From the NCBI GenBank assembly GCA_022510905.1, contig JAFLSN010000008.1, forward strand, positions 18,344-82,343: a stretch of DNA of 64,000 bases. The letters are read 5' to 3'. Both the position numbers and the translations under genes were made by a program. Position 1 is the stretch's first letter; the number at the start of each line of letters is the position of its first letter. The stretch is from Treponema sp. GTDB lineage: Bacteria; Spirochaetota; Spirochaetia; Treponematales; Treponemataceae. Positions 44,338 to 52,862 of this stretch are shown one piece after another. Under the pieces are notes generated by a model that was given only the letters and a program-made list of their open reading frames with translations, was not told where the DNA came from and made no database searches.

Positions 44338-45722
44338 AGCGTTTTACGTCCCCAGAAAAAATAGAATGCATACATTCCAAGCGGAATGCACAGCGCCGCC
44401 ACCAGCAGCGCAAGGCTTATGCCGTCCCGCCGCTCTCCACCCGACGCTGTCGTGGAATAGGAAACCTGCACGTTCCGCCCCTGCGCCGCAAGCAGCTTTT
44501 CAATCGCAGGATAAGAAAGCTGCGAAACGCTTTTTTCAACAGAGGCGGCAAAGTCCTCGTCATAGCGCAGCACAACCGTGCTGTATGCCTCGATTGCACC
44601 GTTCCGCTCACGGAAATGCGGCATCGTGACTTCTTCCCCCCATGCTGAATCAACAGGACTGTCATGAAGAGAGCGGTACGGAAACGACACAACAGCCCAT
44701 GCCCAGTCCATATAGTCTGAAAACGAAGGAAGCCTGCGCGACGGTTCATCAGAAGCCACAGGAGAAGGCAGCGAAAGTTCTTCCGCAACGCCAAAAGACG
44801 GCGCAAACCTGGCCGAGCCCAGAAACAAAAGCAGAAAGACCAGTACCATGGCAGCCACCACGAGCACCCACAGCGAAGCGTGGGCGTTCATCGCATAAAC
44901 CCTGCGGGCTGAAAAAATTGGCACAAACACAAATGAAGCCCTGTTTTCTTTCGCACAATGCCACTGCGCAAGCAGCGACACTGCGGAGACAGAAGCGGCG
45001 CAGACCGCAAATGAAAGGCCTGCGGCACGAAGTCCGTTTGCGGCCAGCAGCACAATCGCCGCCACAGCCGGCACAAGCACAAAACGATTTGCCGCCAGAG
45101 CCTTGAACATATCGCGCCGCCCCCAAAGGCACTGCGCAAGCAGCATCGCAAGCAGCAGCAGCGCGCATGGAGCCGCAACCGCATAAAACGGCTGAGAAAG
45201 CGTAAGCAGCACCACAAACAGCGAAGGCACGGCAAAAACGACCTTGTTCCGGCTCATGGTTCCAAGCAGAAGCCACAACGAAAACGTAAGGAGCGGAACC
45301 AAAAACGGATAGCGGCTTTTTCCGTCCATATTCATGGCGGCACCAGTTTCTTTTGAAAGGGCGTCCAGCGCCCGCACCGTTTCTTTTTCAAATGCGTCTG
45401 GAACATAGAACAGCCTGAAACGTCCCCCTTCATCTGAAAAATAGGAAAGCCTCTGTTCCAGATACCCGCCCCCACTCTGGATCTGCACCGGCACAATTGG
45501 CGAAGCCACAGGCTCCCTCTGCAACGAAAGAGAAATCACACCTTCGCACCCATGCTCGGCCATACGCGCTAGAACCACAGCCTCTGGCACGGAACTTTCA
45601 ACAGAAAGCACAGAGTAGCCCTTCCAGATGCGGGTCACCGGAACGCTCCTGAACAGCGCAAGCGACACGAGGCACAGCACGATAAGCAGAACAGGAAGCA
45701 GCAGCCTGAACAAGGTTCTCAT
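44334..45722 (-). CDS. Treponemal membrane protein of unknown function in the Rnf operon
   Basis: The 462-residue protein has one N-terminal transmembrane helix and an extracytoplasmic segment (about 30-145). A block of about six helices (150-300) precedes a second soluble segment with a basic and aromatic patch, and a final helix ends in YAFYFFWGRK. No family is recognised. It overlaps rnfC by 4 bases and abuts the PAP2-like gene, so it is made together with the Rnf subunits and may be an extra membrane component. Confidence 0.75.
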   Translation of the reverse strand: MRTLFRLLLPVLLIVLCLVSLALFRSVPVTRIWKGYSVLSVESSVPEAVVLARMAEHGCEGVISLSLQREPVASPIVPVQIQSGGGYLEQRLSYFSDEGGRFRLFYVPDAFEKETVRALDALSKETGAAMNMDGKSRYPFLVPLLTFSLWLLLGTMSRNKVVFAVPSLFVVLLTLSQPFYAVAAPCALLLLAMLLAQCLWGRRDMFKALAANRFVLVPAVAAIVLLAANGLRAAGLSFAVCAASVSAVSLLAQWHCAKENRASFVFVPIFSARRVYAMNAHASLWVLVVAAMVLVFLLLFLGSARFAPSFGVAEELSLPSPVASDEPSRRLPSFSDYMDWAWAVVSFPYRSLHDSPVDSAWGEEVTMPHFRERNGAIEAYSTVVLRYDEDFAASVEKSVSQLSYPAIEKLLAAQGRNVQVSYSTTASGGERRDGISLALLVAALCIPLGMYAFYFFWGRKTL

Positions 45723-46202
45723 CTATTTGAACACGCTGAAGGCAAAGCCGATGAAAAATCCAAGCAGACAGCCGACCACCACTTCCATGGGGGTATGTCC
45801 CTGCACTTCTTTGACTGGAGTGAATTCCACCAGCTCCTTTTCAGCAAGGGAACGGCCCAGCTTGTTCAAAAGCCGCGCCTGAAGCCCATTGGCACGTCGC
45901 ACACCAACCGCGTCCCTCACCGTAACCAGAAAAAAACCGAGCGAAAGTATGAACACATCGCTGTCAAATCCTGAATGGAACCCGACGGTCGTGCACAGGC
46001 TCGATACCAGCGCCGAATGGCTTGACGGCATGGAACCCGTTCTCCATAAAAGCAGCTCGAACAGTTCCGCAATGCCGTGCACCTTGCCCGAAAACAGTTT
46101 TATGAGCGTCTTTACCAGTTGCGCGGAAAACCAGCTGAAAATGCAAGCAAGCAGCACAGGATTTGTAAGAAGCTGCTGCAGTTGCCGTTGGACATGTTCC
46201 AT
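45723..46202 (-). CDS. Divergent PAP2-family (DUF212) membrane protein
   Basis: The 159-residue protein has four to five helices and the DUF212 signatures WFSAQLVKTLI, RTGSMPSSHSALVSSL, TVRDAVGVRRANG and GHTPMEVVVGCLLG, which parallel the phosphatase motifs of acid PAP2 enzymes. A lipid-phosphate phosphatase role is possible but unproven for this family. It is the first gene of the nine-gene Rnf operon and its ATG lies 7 bases after a -10 box. Confidence 0.9.
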   Translation of the reverse strand: MEHVQRQLQQLLTNPVLLACIFSWFSAQLVKTLIKLFSGKVHGIAELFELLLWRTGSMPSSHSALVSSLCTTVGFHSGFDSDVFILSLGFFLVTVRDAVGVRRANGLQARLLNKLGRSLAEKELVEFTPVKEVQGHTPMEVVVGCLLGFFIGFAFSVFK

Positions 46203-46209
46203 AAATCAC

Positions 46210-46237
46210 ATTCTATCGTATTGGAAAGTTTTGTCTA
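46210..46237 (-). promoter_or_regulatory. Leaderless promoter of the Rnf operon
   Basis: TAGACA (46237-46232) and TAGAAT (46215-46210) are 16 bases apart. The ATG at 46202 follows after 7 bases without a ribosome site. Confidence 0.5.
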
Positions 46238-46248
46238 GTAGTATACGG

Positions 46249-46452
46249 TGAAATCAGCACACCCCGACGCAGAAGCAAGGCCTCACTCAGTGAAACGGGG
46301 TATGATTTCTCCAAAATTTGATAACTGAGCAGTGATAGACAAACCTTTGGCCTTTGCCGGGTGTGTTGTTCTTACAAGGTATTGCAGTCAAGGGTACTAC
46401 CATTCTTTTTGCCCCAAGGGGCGGGGCATGTACCCTTTCCGCGTGAATCACC
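46249..46452 (+). repeat. Dispersed intergenic repeat, internally deleted copy C
   Basis: It shares GTGAAATCAGCACACCCCGA, CAGTGAAACGGGGTATGATT, GCCGGGTGTGTTGTTCTTAC, GGTATTGCAG and GCATGTACCCTTTCCGCGTG with the copy at 52.37 kb. The central 180 or so bases of the long copies are missing. AAGGGTAC and GTACCCTT form an inverted repeat across the deletion point. Confidence 0.65.
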
Positions 46453-46626
46453 CTTCTAAATATGCGGAACATTGGCACATGCCACTTGCGCGTAAGCCGC
46501 CAAAGTGCCATGCCAAAAACCAAATTCCTCCATTCCTATACCCAAGCCAATGTGTGTATGGGAGATTTCTGCGCAGTCCAGTCATATTCAAACAGACCGA
46601 CTTCCACAGCAAAGCCCCACGCGCTG

Positions 46627-46655
46627 TTGCAAAAACGGCGGCGGTGCGGTATACT
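46627..46655 (+). promoter_or_regulatory. Leaderless promoter of rfbA
   Basis: TTGCAA (46627) and TATACT (46650) are 17 bases apart, and the ATG at 46663 follows after 7 bases. An earlier in-frame start at 46462 would lie upstream of this promoter and give a tail unlike the family. Confidence 0.6.
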
Positions 46656-46662
46656 TCATGGC

Positions 46663-47535
46663 ATGAAAGGAATCATTCTTGCAGGAGGCTCGGGGACACG
46701 GCTTTATCCCATTACAAAGGCTGTTTCAAAGCAGATGCTTCCTCTTTATGACAAACCGATGGTCTATTACCCGCTTAGCGTGCTCATGCTGGCCGGCATC
46801 CGTGACGTGTTGATAATCTCAACGCCACGTGACCTGCCATTGTTCCGGGAGCTGTTTGGCGACGGGTTATGGCTGGGCATGCGTTTTTGCTACGCCGTGC
46901 AGGAAAATCCACGCGGACTTGCCGATGCCTTTATCGTGGGCGCAGATTTTATAGGAAAAGACCCGGTGGCGCTAGTTCTGGGCGACAACATTTTTTATGG
47001 GCAGGCATTCACCCGCACGCTGAAGACGGCTGTGCATTCCGTGCACAACAACGGCGGTGCAGTGATTTTCGGCTATTATGTAAAAGATCCCACGGCGTAT
47101 GGTGTCGTTGAATTTGACAAAACCGGCCATGTGCTGGGTATCGAAGAAAAACCAAAAATGCCTAAATCAAGCTACGCGGTGCCGGGCCTGTACTTTTATG
47201 ACAACAAAGTTGTCGAAATAGCGCATGGCATAAAGCCTTCCGCACGGGGAGAAATCGAAATCACCGCGGTAAACAACGCATACCTTGAAAAACAGCAGCT
47301 CACGGTGGAACTGCTCGGGCGCGGCATGGCCTGGCTTGACACAGGCACCTACGACGGGCTCCTTGAGGCAAGCAACTTTATCGCCACAATACAAAAACGG
47401 CAGGGGCTGTATGTAAGCTGCATAGAAGAAATCGCCTATCGCAACAAATGGATTACAAAAGACCAGCTTTTGGCGCTTGCGGCACAGTACAAGACCGCCT
47501 ACGGAGAATACCTTTCATATATCGCGGAGCGCTGA
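46663..47535 (+). CDS. rfbA: Glucose-1-phosphate thymidylyltransferase
   Basis: RfbA makes dTDP-glucose from glucose-1-phosphate and dTTP, the first step to dTDP-L-rhamnose. The 290-residue protein begins exactly as the family does, [20 protein letters not shown], and continues with [30 protein letters not shown] and [20 protein letters not shown]. It is the first gene of rfbA-C-D-B, with a leaderless-type promoter. The rfbC start follows its stop after 2 bases. Confidence 0.96.
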   Translation: MKGIILAGGSGTRLYPITKAVSKQMLPLYDKPMVYYPLSVLMLAGIRDVLIISTPRDLPLFRELFGDGLWLGMRFCYAVQENPRGLADAFIVGADFIGKDPVALVLGDNIFYGQAFTRTLKTAVHSVHNNGGAVIFGYYVKDPTAYGVVEFDKTGHVLGIEEKPKMPKSSYAVPGLYFYDNKVVEIAHGIKPSARGEIEITAVNNAYLEKQQLTVELLGRGMAWLDTGTYDGLLEASNFIATIQKRQGLYVSCIEEIAYRNKWITKDQLLALAAQYKTAYGEYLSYIAER

Positions 47536-47537
47536 CC

Positions 47538-48119
47538 ATGCCTATCACCGTTTCACCATGCCATATCAAAGGCCTGTATGAAATTCAGCCCAAAGTGTTC
47601 GGCGATGACCGCGGGTATTTTTTTGAGTGCTACAGCGAGCGCGATTTTGCGGAGGCAGGGATTTCCTCGCACTTTGTGCAGGACAACCAGAGCACCTGCA
47701 AAAAAGGAGTGCTCCGTGGCCTGCACTTCCAGAAACACCACCCGCAGGGAAAACTTGTCCGCGTCGTGCAGGGCAGTGTATATGATGTAGCGCTTGACCT
47801 CAGGAACGGTTCAGCCACGTTCGGAAAATGGCATGGCTTGGTACTTGACAGCGAGCGGCAGAACCAGCTTTATATTCCACCGGGATTTGCGCACGGCTTT
47901 TTCGTGCTCAGCGACGTGGCGGTGTTCGCATACAAGTGCACGGATTTTTACTATCCAGATGACGAAGATGGAATCATGTGGAACGATCCCGTAGTAGGCG
48001 TTCCATGGGAAACAGTCGGGCCTTCGATTCATCCTGTGCTTTCCGCAAAAGACAGCGCCCGCCCCCTGTTCAATCCAAACGGACGGTATTTTGATGCCGC
48101 AGGCATTTGGCACTGCTGA
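47538..48119 (+). CDS. rfbC: dTDP-4-dehydrorhamnose 3,5-epimerase
   Basis: The 193-residue cupin-fold epimerase carries GVLRGLHFQKHHPQGKLVRV with the catalytic His, VYDVALDLRNGSATFGKWHG, and NQLYIPPGFAHGFFVLSD with the active-site Tyr region. It performs the third step of dTDP-rhamnose synthesis. The ATG at 47538 is set by the family N-terminus and by GGAG within the end of rfbA. The following 156 bases to rfbD hold no gene I can support. Confidence 0.95.
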   Translation: MPITVSPCHIKGLYEIQPKVFGDDRGYFFECYSERDFAEAGISSHFVQDNQSTCKKGVLRGLHFQKHHPQGKLVRVVQGSVYDVALDLRNGSATFGKWHGLVLDSERQNQLYIPPGFAHGFFVLSDVAVFAYKCTDFYYPDDEDGIMWNDPVVGVPWETVGPSIHPVLSAKDSARPLFNPNGRYFDAAGIWHC

Positions 48120-48275
48120 ACAAAAGCATGAGACAAGCGCCAGGCAAACAACGGGGATCTTGCACAGGGGAAAGCTTGCTTTTCAAACATGCATGGCAAC
48201 TGAGGTTTCGTTACGGAACTGCGTAAAAGTCAATCCAAAGCTGGACTTTCTTCTTGATTTTTTACAGGAGAACAT

Positions 48276-49244
48276 ATGATTTGGCTTATCGGACACAAAG
48301 GAATGCTGGGCAGGGAAATTGCCCGCACCCTCAGCGATCGCAATATCGCATGGCTCGGCACAGGAAGAGATGTTGACATAACGAACATGTCCGCGCTTGA
48401 AAATTTCGCTGCATCGCACGACAGCTCCGCAGGGCGCACAGGGCTCACAGCCAGCACAAAAACCGTGCCAGGCAAAATCACCTGGGTCATCAACTGCGCT
48501 GGATACACCACTGTTGACAAGGCCGAAACGGATCATGCCGCCGCAAAAAAATGCAACGAAGACGGCGCAAGGAACATCGCACGCATCACGCGGAGCATCG
48601 GGGCACGGCTCATCCATATTTCAGCAGACTACGTGTTCGACGGCATAAACCGCACAGAACCATACGGCGACGATGATGAAAAACACCCGCTCAACATATA
48701 TGGAAAAACAAAGTCGGACGGTGAAGATGCCATAAAAAAAACGATGGCGCAATATTATATCCTGCGCACAGCCTGGCTCTACGGTTTTGAAGGAAAGAAT
48801 TTCGTGTACACGATGACCCGTGCCATGAACACGCAGGACATGGTTCGCGTTGTTGACGACCAGACTGGAAGCCCCACTTCCGCAAGCGATGTTGCCGCCA
48901 TTGTGCTAAAAATCATACTTACCGCGGCAGCCGCCCACAGCCTGTTCGGAAAAAACAGCGCCATTCCATACGGCATATACAACTGCACTTCAAAAGGAAG
49001 CGTTACCTGGTACGGCTTTGCAAAAAAAATATACGAGCTGGGAAAAAAACACCGGCGCATCGAGCACACCTGCAACGTTTCCCCGTGCACAAGCGCGGAC
49101 TGGCCATCTCCTGCACGGAGGCCGGCCTATTCTGTGCTGAGCGTGCAGAAGCTTGAATCGGCGCTCAAAACAAAGATTCCGCATTGGGAAGAAAGCCTTG
49201 AGCAGTTCATAAAATCCGAACGCTTCAACAGCGAAACCCTGTAG
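48276..49244 (+). CDS. rfbD: dTDP-4-dehydrorhamnose reductase
   Basis: The 322-residue NAD(P)H-dependent short-chain reductase has the dinucleotide motif IGHKGMLGREIA, VINCAGYTTVDKAETD, ISADYVFDG, and the catalytic YGKTKSDGE. It catalyses the last step to dTDP-L-rhamnose. Compared with typical members it carries an insertion of about 20 residues near residues 45-65 (SHDSSAGRTGLTASTK). AGGAG is spaced correctly before the ATG. Confidence 0.94.
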   Translation: MIWLIGHKGMLGREIARTLSDRNIAWLGTGRDVDITNMSALENFAASHDSSAGRTGLTASTKTVPGKITWVINCAGYTTVDKAETDHAAAKKCNEDGARNIARITRSIGARLIHISADYVFDGINRTEPYGDDDEKHPLNIYGKTKSDGEDAIKKTMAQYYILRTAWLYGFEGKNFVYTMTRAMNTQDMVRVVDDQTGSPTSASDVAAIVLKIILTAAAAHSLFGKNSAIPYGIYNCTSKGSVTWYGFAKKIYELGKKHRRIEHTCNVSPCTSADWPSPARRPAYSVLSVQKLESALKTKIPHWEESLEQFIKSERFNSETL

Positions 49245-49259
49245 CAAAACGAGGAAAAC

Positions 49260-50378
49260 ATGTCACGAACACCAACAAACATCCTGGTCACCGGCGGCTG
49301 CGGTTTTATAGGCAGCAACTTCATCAACTATCTTTTTGGAAAAAGCGCTTCGGAAGAACCGGCGTTCATGGATTCAGGATTTACAGGCCGTGTCGTCAAT
49401 GTTGACAACTTGACATACGCAGGCAACGCGGAAAACCTCCATTCGGTGCACGCCGAATACGGCGGATCCCGGTATTTCTTTGAACGTGTTGACATATGCG
49501 ACAGGGCCGCGCTGGAACGGATTTTCCGGCAGTACAATGTTGACACCGTGGTGCACTTTGCCGCTGAAAGCCACGTTGACCGCTCCATTCTTGGCCCAGG
49601 CGCATTTGTTGCCACCAACATCACTGGCACGTACACCCTGCTTGATGCCGCCCGCACAGCTTGGGGCACCAGCCTTGGCTCCCCTCGTGATGACGTTCTC
49701 TTCCACCATATTTCCACTGACGAAGTATTCGGTTCGCTCGGATCCACAGGCTATTTTACCGAAACCACGCCATATTCTCCGCGTTCACCCTACTCGGCAA
49801 GCAAGGCAGCCAGCGACCATCTGGTGATGGCCTACCACCATACCTACGGGCTTCCAGTCACGCTCTCAAACTGCACCAACAACTACGGGCCCTACCAGTT
49901 TCCCGAAAAACTTATTCCGCTCATGATCCTGAACATGCAGCAAAAAAAGCCGCTTCCAGTGTACGGCGAAGGAAAGAACATACGCGACTGGATTTACGTT
50001 GAAGACCACAACCGTGCGGTGTGGCAGATTATACAGCACGGACAAACAGGAGAAAGCTACAACATAGGCGGAGAAAATGAATGGCAGAACATCGCGCTGC
50101 TTGAAAAACTAATCGAAGTAACCGCAAAGGAGGCAAGCCTCGATGCAGAAACGATCCGGAATACCATCATCCATGTAAAAGACCGTCCCGGCCACGACGC
50201 GCGCTACGCCATAGACTGCTCCAAAATAAAAACGGAACTGAACTGGCAGCGACGCATGAGTTTTGAGCAAGGTTTGACGCTCACAGTACGCTGGTACCTG
50301 CGACATCCTGAATGGGTGCGCCACATCCAGAGCGGCGAATACACAAAATGGCTTGACCAGAACTATGCCCAAAGGTAA
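49260..50378 (+). CDS. rfbB: dTDP-glucose 4,6-dehydratase
   Basis: The 372-residue enzyme has the NAD motif VTGGCGFIGSNFINYL, VVHFAAESHVDRSI, the catalytic STDEVFGSLG, YSASKAASDHLVMAY and NNYGPYQFPEKLIPLMI. It performs the second step of the dTDP-rhamnose pathway. With rfbA, rfbC and rfbD the set is complete, so the organism should make dTDP-L-rhamnose for an envelope or flagellar glycan. No glycosyltransferase is adjacent on this side. Confidence 0.96.
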   Translation: MSRTPTNILVTGGCGFIGSNFINYLFGKSASEEPAFMDSGFTGRVVNVDNLTYAGNAENLHSVHAEYGGSRYFFERVDICDRAALERIFRQYNVDTVVHFAAESHVDRSILGPGAFVATNITGTYTLLDAARTAWGTSLGSPRDDVLFHHISTDEVFGSLGSTGYFTETTPYSPRSPYSASKAASDHLVMAYHHTYGLPVTLSNCTNNYGPYQFPEKLIPLMILNMQQKKPLPVYGEGKNIRDWIYVEDHNRAVWQIIQHGQTGESYNIGGENEWQNIALLEKLIEVTAKEASLDAETIRNTIIHVKDRPGHDARYAIDCSKIKTELNWQRRMSFEQGLTLTVRWYLRHPEWVRHIQSGEYTKWLDQNYAQR

Positions 50379-50457
50379 CGCAGGCTGAACCTCCCAGTCA
50401 TTGCAGCCCGAAGCCCCCGGCACAGCAACATGAAGCTTGTGAATCTTGCAAATCGCA

Positions 50458-50486
50458 TTGACACAAGAAACATACACCAGTATACT
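50458..50486 (+). promoter_or_regulatory. Promoter of the AspT-like transporter
   Basis: TTGACA (50458) and TATACT (50481) are 17 bases apart. The leader is about 78 bases and ends with AACGGGAG before the ATG at 50571. Confidence 0.65.
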
Positions 50487-50570
50487 TGAAGCAACGCCGA
50501 TTATTTGCAGCAGTGGCTGGCGTTTTCTATAACACTGTATTTTAATATAAAAAAAAACGGGAGCAACAAA

Positions 50571-51806
50571 ATGACATTGTTTGGTGGCATTCTTTCAATC
50601 AAAGCTGTTTCGTTTCTTGTCTTTTCACTGTTCGCCATTATCGCGCTGGGCTACCTGCTGGGAAGAATCACTGTAAAGGGCGTCGAGCTCGGAACCGCAG
50701 GCGTATTCATTGTGGCACTGCTTTTTGGATGTTTCTTTTACGACTCGCTGAAGGCGCAGTTAATTGTAAACAAAGTAAGCTATGTAGGCAACGCCCTCAA
50801 GATTGTTGAAACGCTGGGCCTAATCCTGTTTGTAACGGCGGTCGGGTTCATCGCAGGTCCCAAATTTTTTGGAAACCTCAAGCGCAATTTCAAAAGTTAC
50901 GTACTGCTCGGCCTTGTGGTCATCCTTTCGGCGGCTATGGCATGCGTAGCGTGCATCCTTATCGAACGGATCATTTCTCCCGGCGAAGACAGAAAAGAAA
51001 TAACCGCCATGCTCGTCGGCATTCTATCCGGGGCGCTCACTTCTACCCCTGCTTTTTCTGCAACAAAAGAAGCCATGGCAGGCAATCTGGAACTTGAAAA
51101 CATGGTCTCTGTGGGACACGGCATTGCCTACCTGTATGGCGTGATCGGTGTTGTGCTGTTTGTTCAGATTGTTCCAAAAGTGCTCAATTCCAACATGGAC
51201 GAGGAGCGCCAGCTGCTGCACCACGCGGATGACCACGAAGCCGCAGAAGCAAAAAAAACACATCGCATAAACAACTGCCTTGAGCTTGATGCATTTGGTT
51301 TCTGTGCATTTGCACTTGCAGCCCTCCTGGGAATTTTTGTCGGCTCACTAAAGCTCCAGAATTTTTCACTCACCACGACAGGCGGGTGTCTCATCATGTC
51401 CCTTCTGTTCGGCCATTTCAGCCATATAGGAAAAATAAGCATCATGCCGCATGAAGCCACGCTCAAAGTGTGCCGCGAGTTCGGATTGGTGCTGTTCCTT
51501 TTGGGTGCTGGCATTTCTGGTGGCGCAAGTTTTATTGAATATTTCAAACCCATCTATTTTGTGTACGGCATCATGATGACATCCCTGCCGCTTTTTATAG
51601 GTTATTTCTTTGCGCGGTATGTACTGAAACTTTGCCTGTTGAACAATCTCGGCTCCATTACAGGTGGCATGACTTCAACCCCGGCATTAGGAACCCTTAT
51701 ACATATCGCAAAAACGGAAGATGTCGCCGCAGCCTACGCCTGCACATATCCGGTGGCACTGATCGCGGTTGTACTCGTCTCAGAATTCATCGTCATCTTG
51801 CTGTAG
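50571..51806 (+). CDS. AspT/YidE-type membrane transporter
   Basis: The 411-residue protein has about ten helices arranged as two similar halves. Each half carries the duplicated motif of the aspartate:alanine exchanger family, ILSGALTSTPAFSATKEA and ITGGMTSTPALGTLIHIAK. The TrkA-C regulatory domains usual between the halves of YidE/YbjL/AspT are replaced by a short charged His/Glu-rich loop (MDEERQLLHHADDHEAAEAK). The substrate is unknown, and a small carboxylate or amino acid is the family inference. ATG 50571 has GGGAG at good spacing. Confidence 0.8.
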   Translation: MTLFGGILSIKAVSFLVFSLFAIIALGYLLGRITVKGVELGTAGVFIVALLFGCFFYDSLKAQLIVNKVSYVGNALKIVETLGLILFVTAVGFIAGPKFFGNLKRNFKSYVLLGLVVILSAAMACVACILIERIISPGEDRKEITAMLVGILSGALTSTPAFSATKEAMAGNLELENMVSVGHGIAYLYGVIGVVLFVQIVPKVLNSNMDEERQLLHHADDHEAAEAKKTHRINNCLELDAFGFCAFALAALLGIFVGSLKLQNFSLTTTGGCLIMSLLFGHFSHIGKISIMPHEATLKVCREFGLVLFLLGAGISGGASFIEYFKPIYFVYGIMMTSLPLFIGYFFARYVLKLCLLNNLGSITGGMTSTPALGTLIHIAKTEDVAAAYACTYPVALIAVVLVSEFIVILL

Positions 51807-51826
51807 CAGCCTTAATATCATGTAAA

Positions 51827-51871
51827 ACAAAGCCTTGGTGTTCCAAAAATCCACCAAGGCCTTGTTTTTTT
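51827..51871 (+). terminator. Terminator after the AspT-like gene
   Basis: GCCTTGGTG/CACCAAGGC, extended by ACAA/TTGT, encloses an 11-base loop and is followed by seven T residues. Confidence 0.85.
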
Positions 51872-52040
51872 AGCGAAAAGTATATTTAAGCAAACCATTT
51901 TTATTGCATGAATTTTATTTTATTTCACATCCACTGCAAATATGCAAGAATCTGTTTCAACGATCAAACGAGGCTTTTCCTGCATATAAAATACATTACT
52001 GAAAAAACATGCGTTATCCAATATTTTAGCTTCTAATCAC

Positions 52041-52069
52041 TTGACAAAAATACAAATAACAGATAGAAT
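52041..52069 (+). promoter_or_regulatory. Promoter of tRNA-Glu
   Basis: TTGACA (52041) and TAGAAT (52064) are 17 bases apart. The mature tRNA begins about 35 bases after the expected start of transcription. Confidence 0.7.
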
Positions 52070-52110
52070 ATCAACAATTCAGAGCTGATTGGAAAACCTT
52101 TCAGTATCAA

Positions 52111-52182
52111 GTCTCCTTCGTCTAGTGGTTAGGACATCGGGTTTTCATCCCGACAACAGGCGTTCAATTCGCCTAGGAGATG
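52111..52182 (+). tRNA. tRNA-Glu (anticodon TTC)
   Basis: The 72 bases fold as a complete cloverleaf: acceptor GTCTCCT/AGGAGAT, D arm with TAGTGGTTAGGA, anticodon stem TCGGG/CCCGA with loop TTTTCAT (anticodon TTC), and T arm AGGCG-TTCAATT-CGCCT. CCA is not encoded and must be added. It is a single-gene unit with its own promoter and terminator. Confidence 0.95.
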
Positions 52183-52186
52183 TTCA

Positions 52187-52221
52187 AAACGGAATCTTAA
52201 ACAAAGGTTCCGTTTTTTTAT
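52187..52221 (+). terminator. Terminator after tRNA-Glu
   Basis: AACGGAA and TTCCGTT form a short stem with a 13-base loop followed by a T-rich run. Confidence 0.75.
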
Positions 52222-52371
52222 TGTTCAGAAAAAGACACAAAACGAAAGCCAGATTTCCGTTCAAATGTTTAATGCACATAAACTATGGTCGTAGACCCTG
52301 CCAAATTTTTGTTTGCTGTATTCTCAAATACTCATCACACAATTCACTTTCATATAGAAAAACACACTAAA

Positions 52372-52760
52372 CAATCAGCACATTCCGACGCAAAAACAAG
52401 GCTCCATTCTGTGAAGCGGGGTATGATTTTTCTGAAATTTGCCCCTTGGGCAGTGATAAAGAAGCCTTTGCCCAGTGTGTTGTTCTTATAAAGTATTGCA
52501 GCAAAGGGTACCCCCCTTTTTTTTCCTATACTTACGGCGATAAAAAAGTGCCAACTTTTTAATCGCTGGAAACGTCGCTTTGCAACGGAGTGAGAAACAG
52601 CAGTCAATAACCGAGTTTTGAAAAAAGTCGAAGTTAAAATAAGACGCACCATCTGCACGGCTGATTTTAAACGTTCATTCCACCCAGCTTGCAGCATAGC
52701 CTTCAGGCCAGTGGCTGACATCGCAGAAGCATGGTATATACCCTTTCCGCACGAGTCAAA
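52372..52760 (+). repeat. Dispersed intergenic repeat, full copy B
   Basis: This is the longest copy and includes the left end (ACAATCAGCACATTCCGACG) and the right end (TCGCAGAAGCATGGTATATA, CCCTTTCCGCACGAGTCAAA). A central hairpin GCGATAAAAAAGT / ACTTTTTAATCGC lies near 52537-52566. Internal AAAGGGTA and TACCCTTT are inverted copies. It aligns with copy A over nearly the full length. Confidence 0.7.
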
Positions 52761-52862
52761 TATTTGCCCAGAGAAAGATTTGTCACAGCTAGAATTTCCA
52801 ATACGCAGACTAGAAAGCATACGGACGGTACGTCAGTAAAACGTTATTTTACCGCGCACCTG

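Larger units (their letters stand above)
46203..46662. other. Divergent intergenic region between the Rnf operon and rfbA
   Basis: The 460 bases hold two divergent leaderless-type promoters at the edges and a copy of the dispersed repeat. The stretch 46460-46620 shows nothing else I can name. An open frame runs through it into rfbA, but it is excluded because the rfbA promoter lies inside it. Confidence 0.6.
51807..52110 (+). other. AT-rich gap before tRNA-Glu
   Basis: After the terminator the sequence from 51873 to 52040 is AT-rich without a supported gene or repeat. It then runs into the tRNA promoter. Confidence 0.6.
52183..52862. other. Gap between tRNA-Glu and the RelA/SpoT-like gene
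   Basis: These 680 bases contain the tRNA terminator and the most complete copy of the dispersed repeat. A 156-codon open frame on the minus strand runs across the repeat but is not preserved in the other copies. Outside the repeat nothing is recognisable. Confidence 0.6.

Noticed and set aside
46462..46662. 67-residue N-terminal extension of RfbA
   Set aside because: The rfbA promoter lies within it and the family begins at [11 protein letters not shown].
52350..52820. 156-codon minus-strand open frame across the dispersed repeat
   Set aside because: The matching region in the other long copy has one-base indels that break the frame, so the repeat is treated as non-coding.
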